NCBI RefSeq assembly: GCF_003569805.1
Contig: NZ_KZ984051.1
Span: 182,760 to 246,759, forward strand
Direction: 5' to 3'
Length of the DNA: 64,000 nt
Source of the DNA: Microbacterium halotolerans
Lineage (GTDB): Bacteria > Actinomycetota > Actinomycetes > Actinomycetales > Microbacteriaceae
Shown here: positions 10,401-17,870 of the stretch, in pieces
How positions within the stretch are numbered: position 1 is the first letter of the stretch
Layout of the letters: each line of letters begins with the position of its first letter
The notes under the pieces: generated by a model
Databases searched by the model: none
Told to the model about the DNA's origin: nothing
Seen by the model: the letters and a program-made list of their open reading frames with translations, nothing else
Made by a program: the position numbers and the translations under genes

Positions 10401-10994
10401 GCTGTATCCGCTCGAAGCGAGTTCGTCGGCATCCGGAGTGATCGTGATCCGTTCGCCCGTCGCACCGACGAGCGAGGCCGATGCGACGCCGTCGACGTCC
10501 TCGATCTCGGGGATCACGATGGTGTCGAGGCGGTCCTGGATCGTGCCGTCGTCGTCGTAGCCGCTGATGGCGACCTGCACGACGGGCAGATCGTCGATCG
10601 AGATCGCCAGCACGCGCGGATCGACGTCTTGCGGCAGGGTGTCTGCGATGCCGTTGATCGCCCGCTGCACATCCTGCTCGGCTGTGGCCATGTTCGTGCC
10701 GTAATCGAACATCGCCTGCACCGTCGACGCATTGGTCGAACTGGTGGCGCTGGTCGCGTCGATGCCGTCGACTGCCTGGAGCGCCTCCTCGATCGGCGTC
10801 GAGATGTCTTCCTCCACGACGTCGGGCGATGCGCCTGGATAGGTCGTGGTGACCATCAGGGAAGGCAGCTCGATCGAAGGGATCAGCTCCTGCTTGAGGT
10901 TGGTCAGGCTCAAGCCGCCGAAGATGGCGGCACAGATGGTGATGAGCGCGATCAGGGCGCGGTTCTTCAGGCTGAGGACGGCAAGTTTCGACAC
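7431..10994 (-). CDS. RND-superfamily efflux transporter (HAE1/SwrC-like)
   Basis: A 1187-residue exporter. GTG 10994 is chosen because the protein then begins SKLAVLSLKNRALIALI, the usual RND opening with the first membrane helix; the frame upstream has no family similarity. It shows ELIPSIELPSL and TTYPGASP of the porter domain, two large extracytoplasmic blocks and two six-helix bundles (second bundle motif GIVVTNAIVLVDLVNQ). The last 150 or so residues are a disordered cytoplasmic tail rich in Gly, Asp and Pro. Family members use proton flow to export amphipathic compounds. No membrane-fusion protein gene is adjacent, as usual for Gram-positive relatives. Confidence 0.93.
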   Translation of the reverse strand: MSKLAVLSLKNRALIALITICAAIFGGLSLTNLKQELIPSIELPSLMVTTTYPGASPDVVEEDISTPIEEALQAVDGIDATSATSSTNASTVQAMFDYGTNMATAEQDVQRAINGIADTLPQDVDPRVLAISIDDLPVVQVAISGYDDDGTIQDRLDTIVIPEIEDVDGVASASLVGATGERITITPDADELASSGYSQQAITDALQQNGSLFPGGEITQDGETLTVQTGDRLTSVDAIRALPLVGQPQTDPLTGEQTAPDARTIGDVADVALENDPVSSVSRVNGEDAISISITKLPDGNTVDVSDGVTAALDDVISQIPGAEYTVVFDQAPFITDSIETLAVEGLLGLVFAVLVILVFLLSIRSTLVTAISIPTSVLISFASMQAFGYSLNMLTLGALTISIGRVVDDSIVVIENIKRHYVQGADKGAAIRLAVKEVAGAITASTITTVAVFLPIAFVGDMVGELFRPFAMTVTIAMLASLLVALTIVPVLAYWFMKPGRPLLDEHGRAIDPEDPAAPPSRLQKAYAPILRWTLRHSWSTLGLAAIVMIGTVMLAPMMKISFLGDSGQNTLTVSQEVGDAASLDEQDAAAQQVEEQLQTVDGVDDVQVSIGSSGSPLMGGGGITFSVMTDPDADQEQLRDDVQTALDELGDDAGELTVAASAGMGSSDITVEVSAGTSDEVREATETLVGEIDGKDGIGEVTHNLQAALPFIQVQVDREAAAERGLSEAAVGNLVDQAMQPQQAGTIELDDRSVTIYLASDEPPMTISELQELDVPTATGVIALDDIAEVTESSSPASITTVEGRLTATITVPPSSDDLTVATTSVQQAIDAADLPEGASADIGGVATEQQDSFTQLGIAMLAAILIIYVVMVATFKSLRQPLLLLVSVPFAATGAIILQVVTGVPLGVASLIGVLMLIGIVVTNAIVLVDLVNQYRDRHGLSAHDATLAGSSMRLRPILMTALATIFALTPMALGITGHGGFISQPLAIVVIGGLVSSTFLTLIVLPTLYNLVEGARERRRARRGEGPDGGGSQAPDAPSGGHGGHGISQDDDRAEPAGPADAQIPVLSGGDAASGDGRAAGDGASPGTIGSGAGGSRSTGGDAHTTRPGTDVERTTGTVVTPTEPMTRAQQRGQTVVDVHRPGAVPGETPIVTVTVQHPDDQESAHALPAASPVQTRRARHQN

Positions 10995-11145
10995 AGAAAG
11001 AGCTCTCGGTCGGGGTGCGAAGAAGCCGGAACGAACCAATACAGTCTTGTATCCAGCGCTCTCAGTCTGGCATACCAGGGCGCACGCCACCCTGTGGCTT
11101 TCCCCCGGATCGCGGGCGCAGCGGGACTCCCACGCGACCCTCGCG

Positions 11146-11517
11146 TCACGGCACCGGCGGCGCTCCCGCTACGAGGTACCCGAGCATCGACGCGGCCACG
11201 CACGCCGCAAGCGTGCCGACGGCGTTGCCGATCGCGCCGCCGCGCCGGCCGGCGAGCCACAGCCCCACCGCGTCGGCGTTCACCGTGCTGAACGTCGTAT
11301 ACCCACCGAGGAATCCGGCGGACGCCATCGCCGCGAACGGAGCGACGGGTTCGACCAGCGCGTGCACCAGCGCCATCGCGAAGCACCCGGTGACGTTGAC
11401 GAGCATGATCGCCCAGGGGAACCCGCGCGGGGTCCGCAGCGACTGATCGACGATCCATCGCACACCGGCGCCGATGCCCCCGCCGACGGCAACGCACACG
11501 ATCGCCCACACGGTCAC
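11146..11517 (-). CDS. crcB: Fluoride efflux channel CrcB/Fluc, second subunit
   Basis: A 123-residue four-helix membrane protein with the CrcB signatures GGGIGAGVRW, NVTGCFAMAL and GFLGGYTTFSTV. It begins with GTG 11517, which overlaps the stop of the preceding crcB gene (GTGA), so the two are translationally coupled. Fluc channels are dual-topology dimers; organisms with paired genes often build a heterodimer. It protects the cytoplasm from fluoride. Confidence 0.93.
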   Translation of the reverse strand: MTVWAIVCVAVGGGIGAGVRWIVDQSLRTPRGFPWAIMLVNVTGCFAMALVHALVEPVAPFAAMASAGFLGGYTTFSTVNADAVGLWLAGRRGGAIGNAVGTLAACVAASMLGYLVAGAPPVP

Positions 11518-11957
11518 TCCCGGCCTCCTCGTTCGCGGGATATCCGGCGCCCGAGCAGCACCCCTGCGAGCGCCGCCGCGAACGGCAGAGCGATCACCAC
11601 GATCAGCCCGATCAGGCCGGTGAACGCCGCCGCCCCGGGTGAGTCACCGGCCGCCCTCAGCGGCCAGACGCCGAGCAGCGGCGCCAGCGCGCTGTACGAG
11701 GTGAAGCCGCCGAGCATGCCTGTGCCGAGGAACGCGCGAAGGCGCACACGGTCGCCGACGGCGCCGTTGACGAGGCCGAGCAGTGCGCTGCCGAGGGTGT
11801 TGACCGACAGCAGCATGACCAGCCCGGAGACGGACGCATCGGGCGGGTCGAACGGCAGCGTCAGCAGCCCGCGCGCGAGGGCGCCGATCGCGCCGCCGAG
11901 CACGATGAGCGGAAGCAGCCCCCAGCGGATCGGGGTTCGCTCGAATCGCACGGTCAC
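11514..11957 (-). CDS. crcB: Fluoride efflux channel CrcB/Fluc, first subunit
   Basis: A 147-residue four-helix protein with GGAIGALARG, NTLGSALLG and GMLGGFTSYSAL. It is longer than its partner because of an N-terminal extension and a basic tail. Start is GTG 11957. It is first in the two-gene operon. No fluoride riboswitch could be recognised in the 124 bp upstream. The sequence difference from its partner fits a fixed-topology heterodimer, which is inference. Confidence 0.93.
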   Translation of the reverse strand: MTVRFERTPIRWGLLPLIVLGGAIGALARGLLTLPFDPPDASVSGLVMLLSVNTLGSALLGLVNGAVGDRVRLRAFLGTGMLGGFTSYSALAPLLGVWPLRAAGDSPGAAAFTGLIGLIVVIALPFAAALAGVLLGRRISRERGGRE

Positions 11958-12081
11958 GACGGCAACGCTACCGCGCAGGGCGGACCCCGTCTGCGCTGCT
12001 CGCCGGCCGCCCGCGGCACGGCGAGCACGATCGACACCTGCACGCGCGCGGAACCACTGGCACCGTCGGCGCGCGACGCGT

Positions 12082-12465
12082 CTAGCGCCAGAACAGCGCC
12101 ACCGCGACGTTGGCCATGGCCACGATGCCGGTGACCAGCAGAATCGGCCTGAGCGACGCGTCGTCCTGCCCCTTCCTGGTGAGCGAACGCGAGCGTCCCC
12201 AGCCCACGGCGGCGAGCGCGAGCACGATGACAGCGATCGAGAGCTTGACGGTGAACTTCCATCGGTCGACGTCGAGGTCGCCGACCTCGCGCACGGCGAC
12301 GAGGGCGAACCCGCTCACGAGCGAGACGATCGACCCGATCAGGAGCGGACGGAAGTCGAACCCGCGCCGCCACGGCATCTGCAGGATGTAGGAGCCGATG
12401 ATCGCCGCCAGGCCGATGATGTGGACGAAGATCAGGGAGTAGCGCAGGAGCTCGATGGGTGACAC
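12082..12465 (-). CDS. Small integral membrane protein, unknown function
   Basis: A 127-residue protein with four predicted membrane helices (LLRYSLIFVHIIGLAAI, then PLLIGSIVSLVSGFALV, and two more at the C-terminal half). Start GTG 12465 follows GAAAGG. It is divergent from the TetR gene, with a candidate operator between them, and is therefore a likely target of that repressor. No catalytic motif is seen. Confidence 0.8.
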   Translation of the reverse strand: MSPIELLRYSLIFVHIIGLAAIIGSYILQMPWRRGFDFRPLLIGSIVSLVSGFALVAVREVGDLDVDRWKFTVKLSIAVIVLALAAVGWGRSRSLTRKGQDDASLRPILLVTGIVAMANVAVALFWR

Positions 12466-12481
12466 GGTCGACCTTTCAGGG

Positions 12482-12499
12482 TGAGTGAGCGTTTACTTA
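12482..12499. promoter_or_regulatory. Candidate TetR operator
   Basis: TGAGTGAGCGTTTACTTA is an imperfect palindrome (12 of 18 positions symmetric, the rest transitions). TGAGTGA-type half sites are common for TetR/AcrR repressors. It sits between the membrane protein gene and the TetR gene, 17 bp from the first start and 51 bp from the second. Confidence 0.6.
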
Positions 12500-12549
12500 C
12501 CCATAGACTGATGCTCACCCGATGTGTTGTCAACCCGAAGGTGGTGCGC

Positions 12550-13119
12550 GTGAGTGCGAGGGAACGAATCCTGGACGCGGCGGCCGAGCTCATGCGGACG
12601 AGAGGCCTGGCCGAGACGACGACGCGCGCGATCGCTCAGGAAGCGGGCTGCTCCGAAGCCCTGCTCTATAAGAACTTCAGCGACAAGCAGCACATCTTCA
12701 CCGCCGTGCTGAAGGAGCGGATGCCGCGCCTGAGCGCACCGGATGCCCTCATCGGCGAGGCGACGGTCGCCGCGAACCTCACGTCCATGGTCGCCGAGCT
12801 CATCGCGTTCTACCGCGAGAGCTTCCCGATCGCCGCCTCGATGCTGGGCAGCGCCTCCCTGCGCGCGGCGCACCGGGAGAGCGTCGGGCGTCTCGGCAGC
12901 GGTCCGGACGTGCCGGCGCAGATCGTGCAGCGGTACATCGACGGAGAGCTCGCAGCCGGTCGCATCCGGGAGAGCACGGACTCCATCGCCATCGCCCGCC
13001 TGCTCACGGGCGCGGCGCTGTTCGAAGCGCTCCAGGCCGCCTACAGCGACGATCCGCTCGACGACCCGCAGGACCTCGCGCACCCGATCGTCGCCGCCGC
13101 GCTCCGCGGACTGCAGTAG
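12550..13119 (+). CDS. TetR/AcrR family transcriptional regulator
   Basis: A 189-residue repressor. GTG 12550 is preferred, as it is preceded by GAAGGTGG and gives SARERILDAAAELM, the standard TetR opening; the frame is open further upstream but overlaps the operator. The helix-turn-helix is at about 20-50 (TTRAIAQEAGCSEALLYKNFSDK). The C-terminal ligand domain is not assignable. The gene probably controls itself and the divergent membrane protein. It converges on the MerR gene with a strong terminator between. Confidence 0.9.
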   Translation: MSARERILDAAAELMRTRGLAETTTRAIAQEAGCSEALLYKNFSDKQHIFTAVLKERMPRLSAPDALIGEATVAANLTSMVAELIAFYRESFPIAASMLGSASLRAAHRESVGRLGSGPDVPAQIVQRYIDGELAAGRIRESTDSIAIARLLTGAALFEALQAAYSDDPLDDPQDLAHPIVAAALRGLQ

Positions 13120-13197
13120 CCGGTTCGAGGCTTTGCCGCCTCGTGGGCGGCAGAGCCCCCGCCCGTCGCCGGCGCTCTCGCACCAGCAGCACGGCAC

Positions 13198-13230
13198 GAG
13201 GGCGGGGCCTGTACATCCGACCCCGCCCTC
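13198..13230. terminator. Bidirectional hairpin terminator
   Basis: GAGGGCGGGG (13198-13207) and CCCCGCCCTC (13221-13230) form a perfect 10-bp stem with a 13-nt loop, between the convergent TetR and MerR genes. Confidence 0.75.
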
Positions 13231-13237
13231 GTTCGCT

Positions 13238-13993
13238 CTACAGGTTCGCCTCCGCGTAGATGCGCAGGGCATCGCGCACGAACGTCGCGCCGGCGGTGCC
13301 GCCGTAGTTCGCGGCGAAGCGGTCGTCGGCGACGTACATGTCACCGAGGCCGATCACGTAGCCCTTCACGTCTCCGCCGTGTGCGGCGGGCGTTCCGGGC
13401 ACGCCGGTCAGCCACTCGACGTGGCGTCGCGCGAGCGCCTGCGCCTCCGCAGAGCTCGAGTCGATGCCCGCCTCAGCGGCGGACGCCCAGTCGCGGCCGA
13501 GCCGCGCGATGCGCTCCTGCCAAGCCGCCTTGTCTTCGGCCGACATCCCGCGCCACCAGCGGTCGCCCGCGGCGTACGCGTCGGCTCCCCAGCGCGACTC
13601 GACCTCGTCGCGATACTGCGTGTGGTCGAAGCCGTCGAACATCTTGTCTGCCATGAGTTCCTCTCCTTTCTCGCGCGCCTGGATTGTCGTCTCCACGGCG
13701 GCGATCTGCCGCCCGATCCGGTCGCGCTCCTGCTCCAGCCACCCGAGATGCGCCTTCAGCGCCCGCTTCTCATCCGCCTCGTTCTCGAGAACGTCGCGGA
13801 TGCGCGGAAGCGACAGCCCGAGCTCGCGCAGCAGCAGAATGCGCTGCAGACGCACGAGCGCCGACTCGTCGTAGTACCGATAGCCGTTGCTTCCGATACG
13901 GGTGGCGGGAAGCAGCCCCTCGTCGCCGTAGTGACGAAGCGCGCGGCTCGTCGTGCCCGCGGCTCTCGCGATCTGCTGGATCGACCACTCCAT
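13238..13993 (-). CDS. MerR family regulator with TipAS antibiotic-recognition domain (TipAL-like)
   Basis: A 251-residue protein. ATG 13993, preceded by GAGGAG, gives MEWSIQQIARAAG, the MerR helix-turn-helix (1-70, with HYGDEGLLPATR). A dimerising coiled coil covers about 75-110 and a TipAS domain about 116-251 (GADAYAAGDRWW). TipAL of Streptomyces is nearly the same length and activates its own gene when it covalently binds thiopeptides such as thiostrepton. Here the same features appear: a MerR-type promoter with a 19-bp spacer just upstream, and an internal ATG with its own ribosome site at residue 114. Ligand is inferred from family only; several TipAS homologues bind other drugs. Confidence 0.92.
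   Translation of the reverse strand: MEWSIQQIARAAGTTSRALRHYGDEGLLPATRIGSNGYRYYDESALVRLQRILLLRELGLSLPRIRDVLENEADEKRALKAHLGWLEQERDRIGRQIAAVETTIQAREKGEELMADKMFDGFDHTQYRDEVESRWGADAYAAGDRWWRGMSAEDKAAWQERIARLGRDWASAAEAGIDSSSAEAQALARRHVEWLTGVPGTPAAHGGDVKGYVIGLGDMYVADDRFAANYGGTAGATFVRDALRIYAEANL
13654..13669 (-). promoter_or_regulatory. Internal ribosome binding site and start for a TipAS-like short product
   Basis: Within the MerR gene, AAAGGAGAGG (13660-13669 on the minus strand) lies 5 nt before ATG 13654, which is in frame (residue 114, MADKMFDGFD). Translation from here would yield a free 138-residue ligand-binding domain ending at 13238. In Streptomyces lividans the separate TipAS product arises in exactly this way. 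Strong sequence support, product not demonstrated. Confidence 0.75.
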
Positions 13994-14028
13994 GACTGCT
14001 CCTCTCCTCTTTCCCTCAGGTGAAGACA

Positions 14029-14059
14029 ACGCTAAATGTTGACGCAACGTCAAGGTCAA
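14029..14059 (-). promoter_or_regulatory. MerR-type autoregulated promoter
   Basis: On the minus strand, a -35 TTGACC (14054-14059) and a -10 TAGCGT (14029-14034) are separated by exactly 19 bp, the over-long spacer typical of MerR-activated promoters. The spacer contains a perfect palindrome TTGACG-TTG-CGTCAA (14039-14053). It drives the TipAL-like gene starting at 13993. Confidence 0.85.
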
Positions 14060-14137
14060 CCTCCAACTGCGATTCCTTCCTGCGAGCTTTCTGAGCAGTG
14101 TTGCATCTCGCGCTATATCGTGTTTCACTCGTTCATA

Positions 14138-14153
14138 TCGAGATATATCTCGA
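14138..14153. promoter_or_regulatory. Candidate PadR operator
   Basis: TCGAGATATATCTCGA is a perfect 16-bp palindrome and markedly AT-rich for this genome. Similar ATAT-centred boxes are bound by actinobacterial PadR-like repressors. It lies 49 bp before the DUF4097 gene, whose operon partner is a PadR regulator. Confidence 0.7.
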
Positions 14154-14160
14154 ATTTCGC

Positions 14161-14183
14161 GTGATCCGGTCGAACCGGATCAC
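14161..14183. repeat. Hairpin in the leader of the DUF4097 gene
   Basis: GTGATCCGGT and ACCGGATCAC are perfect 10-bp arms around CGA. It lies between the candidate operator and the ribosome site of the DUF4097 gene. Role unknown: second operator or a leader RNA hairpin. Confidence 0.6.
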
Positions 14184-14202
14184 GAAGACGATGGGAGAGA
14201 AC

Positions 14203-15117
14203 ATGGCAGTGGAGAAGTGGCTCATCCACCCCGGCGACACGAGGGTGATCGATGTCGAGGGCGTGCTCTCCCTCAAGGTCGGGCTCGTGGGCGGACAGGT
14301 CGATCTGATCGCGCACGATGACCCGGAGACAAGGGTCGAGGTGCGCGGCGTGACCGTGAAGGACCTCCGGATCGAGATGGCCGGCGGCACGCTCGAGATC
14401 GACCACGCCCAACTCGGCTGGGACAACTTCCTCGAGGTGTTCCGCAACTTCGGCTCCGGCGGGCCGCGCGCCGAAGTGAGCATTGCCGCTCCCCGTGACG
14501 TCCTCGTCACACTCGGAGTGGTCAGCGCGGGTGCGCTGGTCGCCGGTTTCCACCGCGACGCGACCGTGAACACCGTTTCCGGCGACCTGCTCGTCGACGG
14601 CCACGTCGGCGACCTGAAGGCGAACGCCGTCTCGGGCGATGTGCAGGTGCGCGGGCTCGCCGGCAGCCTCTCGGCCAACACCGTCTCCGGCGACCTGACG
14701 GTTGCCGGCGATCTGGTGCGCACCGACGTCGACACGGTGTCGAGCACGACGTTCATCGACGCTTCCGGCCCTGTCGAGTCCATCTCGCACAACGGCGTCT
14801 CCGGCGCCGCGACGTTCCGGCTCGACGACGGCTACCCGGCGAACTACGCACTGCGTTCGGTGAGCGGGAACATGGTCGTCGACGGCGTCTCGCGCGGCGG
14901 ACACGGGCCGTCGAGCTACGCCGGATCAGCCGGAACGCTGTCCGGCTCATTCGTCGATGTGAAGGTCCGCACGGTCGCCGGTGACATCACCGTGCTGCGG
15001 CGCAGCGGCTTCGCTCCCGAACCGACCAGGAGCGCCGATGCCGGTGCTGCGGCGGACAGCGCGGCCGGTGACGCCGATACGACATCCGGTTCCTCCGATG
15101 AGAAGGGAGCGCGCTGA
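14203..15117 (+). CDS. DUF4097 family beta-strand repeat protein
   Basis: A 304-residue protein without a signal peptide. The central part is a right-handed beta-type repeat with recurring VSGDL / NTVSGDL and NAVSGDVQV units every 18-20 residues (about 125-290), typical of DUF4097 (adhesin-like). The C-terminal 35 residues are a disordered Ala/Asp/Ser tail. ATG 14203 follows GGGAGAG. Its stop overlaps the start of the PadR gene by one base (TGATG). DUF4097-PadR pairs are frequent in Actinobacteria, but the function is not established. Confidence 0.88.
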   Translation: MAVEKWLIHPGDTRVIDVEGVLSLKVGLVGGQVDLIAHDDPETRVEVRGVTVKDLRIEMAGGTLEIDHAQLGWDNFLEVFRNFGSGGPRAEVSIAAPRDVLVTLGVVSAGALVAGFHRDATVNTVSGDLLVDGHVGDLKANAVSGDVQVRGLAGSLSANTVSGDLTVAGDLVRTDVDTVSSTTFIDASGPVESISHNGVSGAATFRLDDGYPANYALRSVSGNMVVDGVSRGGHGPSSYAGSAGTLSGSFVDVKVRTVAGDITVLRRSGFAPEPTRSADAGAAADSAAGDADTTSGSSDEKGAR

Positions 15118-15734
15118 TGCCACCCGTCTTCTCGCACGGCGACCTGCGACTGTATCTGCTCCACCTGCTCGACGAGTCGCCGCGCCACGGCTACGACATC
15201 ATGCAGGCGCTGTCCGAACGCACGGGTGGCACGTACACCCCCAGCGCCGGCACGATCTACCCACGCCTGGCGAAGCTCGCCGATGAGGGCCTCGTGACGA
15301 AGACGGCGGACGGCCGCAAGAGCGTGTATGCGGTCACGGATGCCGGGCGCGCCGAGGTGCACGGGCGTGCCGACGACGTCGCAGCCATCGAACGAGGCCT
15401 GTCCGATTCCGTCCGGCTGATCGCCGACGAGGTCCGTTCCAACGTGCAGGCCGCGATGAAGAGCCTGCGCGCCGACCTCGCCGCGGCCACCGCCGCGGAG
15501 AACAGGGCACCTCGCCAGCCGCGCAATCAGGACTCGCACATCGTCTCGCGCGAGCAGCTTCAGCGCGCAGAGGCCGTCATCGCGGAGTTCCGCGGCCGCA
15601 TGCGAGCGGAGCTGCGCACGCATGTCGCCCGTGGGGGCGAGCTGTCGCCGCTCGTCGTCGACGACCTCTCCGCCGCACTCGACGCCGCGGCGGCCTCGGC
15701 GACCGGGGCACTCGAGCCGGCGGAGAGGATCTGA
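15117..15734 (+). CDS. PadR family transcriptional regulator
   Basis: A 205-residue repressor with an N-terminal winged helix (DLRLYLLHLLDESPRHGYDIM, then PSAGTIYPRLAKLADEGLV) and a long helical C-terminal half. It is co-translated with the DUF4097 gene, and its likely target is the palindrome at 14138-14153. It ends 3 bp from the convergent stress-protein gene. Confidence 0.92.
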   Translation: MPPVFSHGDLRLYLLHLLDESPRHGYDIMQALSERTGGTYTPSAGTIYPRLAKLADEGLVTKTADGRKSVYAVTDAGRAEVHGRADDVAAIERGLSDSVRLIADEVRSNVQAAMKSLRADLAAATAAENRAPRQPRNQDSHIVSREQLQRAEAVIAEFRGRMRAELRTHVARGGELSPLVVDDLSAALDAAAASATGALEPAERI

Positions 15735-15737
15735 GGC

Positions 15738-16286
15738 TCAGTCCTCGGGGAACTCGTCGGCGTCGTCGAGCGGCTCGCCCTGCGGCACGACCAGCAGGGG
15801 CAGGTTCTGCCGATGCGAGAGGCGCGCCGCCACCGAGCCGGTGAAGAACTCGCGGATCGACTCACCGAAGCCGCGGTTGCGCGTGCCGACGACGATCAGC
15901 TTCGCATCGACCTTCTCCGTGAAGTGCTTGAGCGCGAGCGCCGGATCGCCGACGAGCTGGCGGGCTTCCCAGGTGACGCCGGAACCGACGAGCATCTCCG
16001 CCGCCTCGCGCTTGACGACGTCGAACTCCTCGGCGCCCGCGTCGACGTTGATGTCGATCGGCGCGGAATGCACGTATCCATCCGGATCCTCATACGTCAC
16101 GAACCGTGTCACATCGACATGCACGACCACGAGCGTGGCTCCGAGAAGGCGCGCATAATGCGCCGCTTCCTTCACCACACGCGGATTCTGCCCGGGTGTC
16201 GCGCCGACGACAACCGCCCCGGCAAGTGCCGCGTCTTCCGCGGAGTTCTGGGGCTGCTCGCCCCCTTGTGCAGAGTTCTCCGACAT
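15738..16286 (-). CDS. Universal stress protein (UspA family)
   Basis: A 182-residue single-domain protein. ATG 16286 follows AAGGAGGCG. After an acidic, disordered first 20 residues comes VVVGATPGQNPRVVKEAAHYA, and near the end GTRNRGFGESIREFFTGSVAARLSH, which matches the ATP-binding G-2x-G-9x-G(S/T) motif of the ATP-binding class. Such proteins act as cytoplasmic stress-survival factors. It is a single gene. Confidence 0.9.
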   Translation of the reverse strand: MSENSAQGGEQPQNSAEDAALAGAVVVGATPGQNPRVVKEAAHYARLLGATLVVVHVDVTRFVTYEDPDGYVHSAPIDINVDAGAEEFDVVKREAAEMLVGSGVTWEARQLVGDPALALKHFTEKVDAKLIVVGTRNRGFGESIREFFTGSVAARLSHRQNLPLLVVPQGEPLDDADEFPED

Positions 16287-16432
16287 CTGATTCGCCTCCT
16301 TCAGGTCGCCCGTCAGGCCGGTGCTTCCCGCCCTCGTGGTATCCTGAAGCCTACTCTTTCCGGCGGCATACGCTGGGTAACGTGAACGCATCGGGACAGT
16401 AACCCGTCAGCTTGATAGAGGGGGTCTCGCGC

Positions 16433-16627
16433 ATGGGGCGTGGCCGTCAGAAGGCGAAGCACACAAAGATCGCCCGCGAACTCAAGTCGTATAGCCCTTC
16501 CGTGGACTACGACGCGCTCGAGCGCGAGCTCGCCAGCAAGAACGACGATGATCTGTACGTCGACCGCTGGGCAGATGAGTACGCGGACGAAGACGAAGAC
16601 GAGGACTCCAAGGCCAACTACGCCTGA
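16433..16627 (+). CDS. DUF3073 domain-containing protein
   Basis: A 64-residue protein that begins MGRGRQKAKHTKIAREL and ends in an acidic run (DEYADEDEDEDSKANYA). This is the entire DUF3073 family signature. In mycobacteria the homologue lies next to purM and purF, and here it also lies just upstream of purF-purM, so the synteny is conserved. Function unknown. It is followed by a strong terminator. Confidence 0.95.
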   Translation: MGRGRQKAKHTKIARELKSYSPSVDYDALERELASKNDDDLYVDRWADEYADEDEDEDSKANYA

Positions 16628-16638
16628 GACTTCGCCTT

Positions 16639-16666
16639 ATGGCCGCGGGGTTCGCCCCGCGGCCAT
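16639..16666 (+). terminator. Rho-independent-like terminator after DUF3073
   Basis: ATGGCCGCGGGG and CCCCGCGGCCAT form a perfect 12-bp stem closed by a TTCG tetraloop, ending in a short TTTC stretch, 12 bp after the stop. Confidence 0.85.
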
Positions 16667-16852
16667 TTCGTGTGCCCATCCGCCTGCTGACGAACGCCAC
16701 CGGATCCGACCCGGATGTCCGCAGCCGACCGGCATCAGCGCAAGCGCATCGTCCGCTTTGCCCTGACGACGCTCGAAGATCCGACCAGCCAGCGCCGGGC
16801 CGTGGTGATGCCGCGCGGCGGTCGACAGCCGCCCGCGTGCCAGGATGGTGAC

Positions 16853-17428
16853 GTGAGCGCGCAGACGTCGGAATGGACCCCCACCGGGACCGGTTTCGCC
16901 ATCGAGTTCACGAGCATCCGGATGTCGATGGCCCGGCTGACACTGGGGATCATCGGTGTCATCCTGATCGCCGCCGCGGTGCCGACGGTGCTGCTGATCC
17001 TGCTCGATCTGGTCGACGTGCTCACGGCGCATCGACGCGTGCTGGTTCTCGTGCTGTACGGGTTCGGCGTCGTCGCGGCGTTCGTGTTCATCCTGCTGTT
17101 CCGCCGCAGCGGGCGGGTGCGTCGCGTCGAGTTCTCGCAAGCGGGCATCGCGATCACCGACGGCACCGATCGGCTCGAGCATCCGTGGCACGAAGTGTCG
17201 CGCCTGACCATCCGAACCGACAGCGACTACGCCCGCATCGGCATCAGGTCGGCGCGCGGTCCGCTGACGCTGATGGCCGCCGTGCACACCATGTCGCTCA
17301 GCGCGGCAAGCGATCGCCCCGTGCTGCCGCCGGTTCCCGATGAGCTGCGCGCGCTCATCCGCGGCGCCGGTTTCGCGGAGACCGCCCCGCCGATGCGCGC
17401 ACCCGGCTGCTGGCGCTACGGCCGCTGA
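16853..17428 (+). CDS. Putative membrane protein with two helices and a PH-like cytoplasmic domain
   Basis: A 191-residue protein not recognised by name. Two hydrophobic helices cover about 25-50 and 60-85, followed by RRSGRVRRVEFSQAGI and a beta-rich domain that resembles bacterial PH domains. GTG 16853 is chosen because CAGGAT lies exactly 6 nt upstream as a leaderless -10. The last 13 bases overlap the convergent gene. Function cannot be given. Confidence 0.7.
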   Translation: MSAQTSEWTPTGTGFAIEFTSIRMSMARLTLGIIGVILIAAAVPTVLLILLDLVDVLTAHRRVLVLVLYGFGVVAAFVFILLFRRSGRVRRVEFSQAGIAITDGTDRLEHPWHEVSRLTIRTDSDYARIGIRSARGPLTLMAAVHTMSLSAASDRPVLPPVPDELRALIRGAGFAETAPPMRAPGCWRYGR

Positions 17429-17778
17429 CGGGCGGACTTCGCCTCGCGCCTGCGCGCGCGAGATCTCCTCCACCACGCCCACGCCTTGGCGAGCTGACGT
17501 CTCAACCAGCGCGCCAGACGCTTCGCCCACGCGAATTCCGTGGCGAGGATGGCGAGCCCGCCGAAGACGATCAGCCATCCCGGCCCTGGAAGCGGCACGA
17601 TGATCAGCCCGATCACGATGACGACGGCGCCGAGCAGCGCGATCAGCACGCGATAGGCGATCCGGATGACCGGATGGCGCCTGGCCAGCCATGTCCGGAA
17701 TCGGTGCGTGCGGTGACGGGCCGCGCGCTCCAGCTCGTCGATCTCGGCGTCTGACACGCCCTGCGCGGTGGTGGTCAC
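17416..17778 (-). CDS. PGPGW-motif membrane protein (TIGR02611-like)
   Basis: A 120-residue protein. Two close helices centre on ALLGAVVIVIGLIIV and LIVFGGLAILATEF and are separated by PLPGPGWL, the hallmark of this small actinobacterial family. The C-terminus is very basic. The start GTG 17778 is tentative; GTG 17763 is an alternative. It overlaps the convergent neighbour by 13 bp. Function unknown. Confidence 0.75.
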   Translation of the reverse strand: MTTTAQGVSDAEIDELERAARHRTHRFRTWLARRHPVIRIAYRVLIALLGAVVIVIGLIIVPLPGPGWLIVFGGLAILATEFAWAKRLARWLRRQLAKAWAWWRRSRARRREAKSARQRP

Positions 17779-17870
17779 ACTTCCATGACAGCATGCCGAG
17801 GCGATCCGCGCGCTGGAGATACCCCGCAAGTTCGATGAACGCGAGCCTGCAGATGGCCGCGATGCCGGGC

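Noticed and set aside
11958..12081. Fluoride riboswitch before the crcB pair
   Set aside because: No sequence resembling the conserved crcB motif was seen in the 124 bp upstream.
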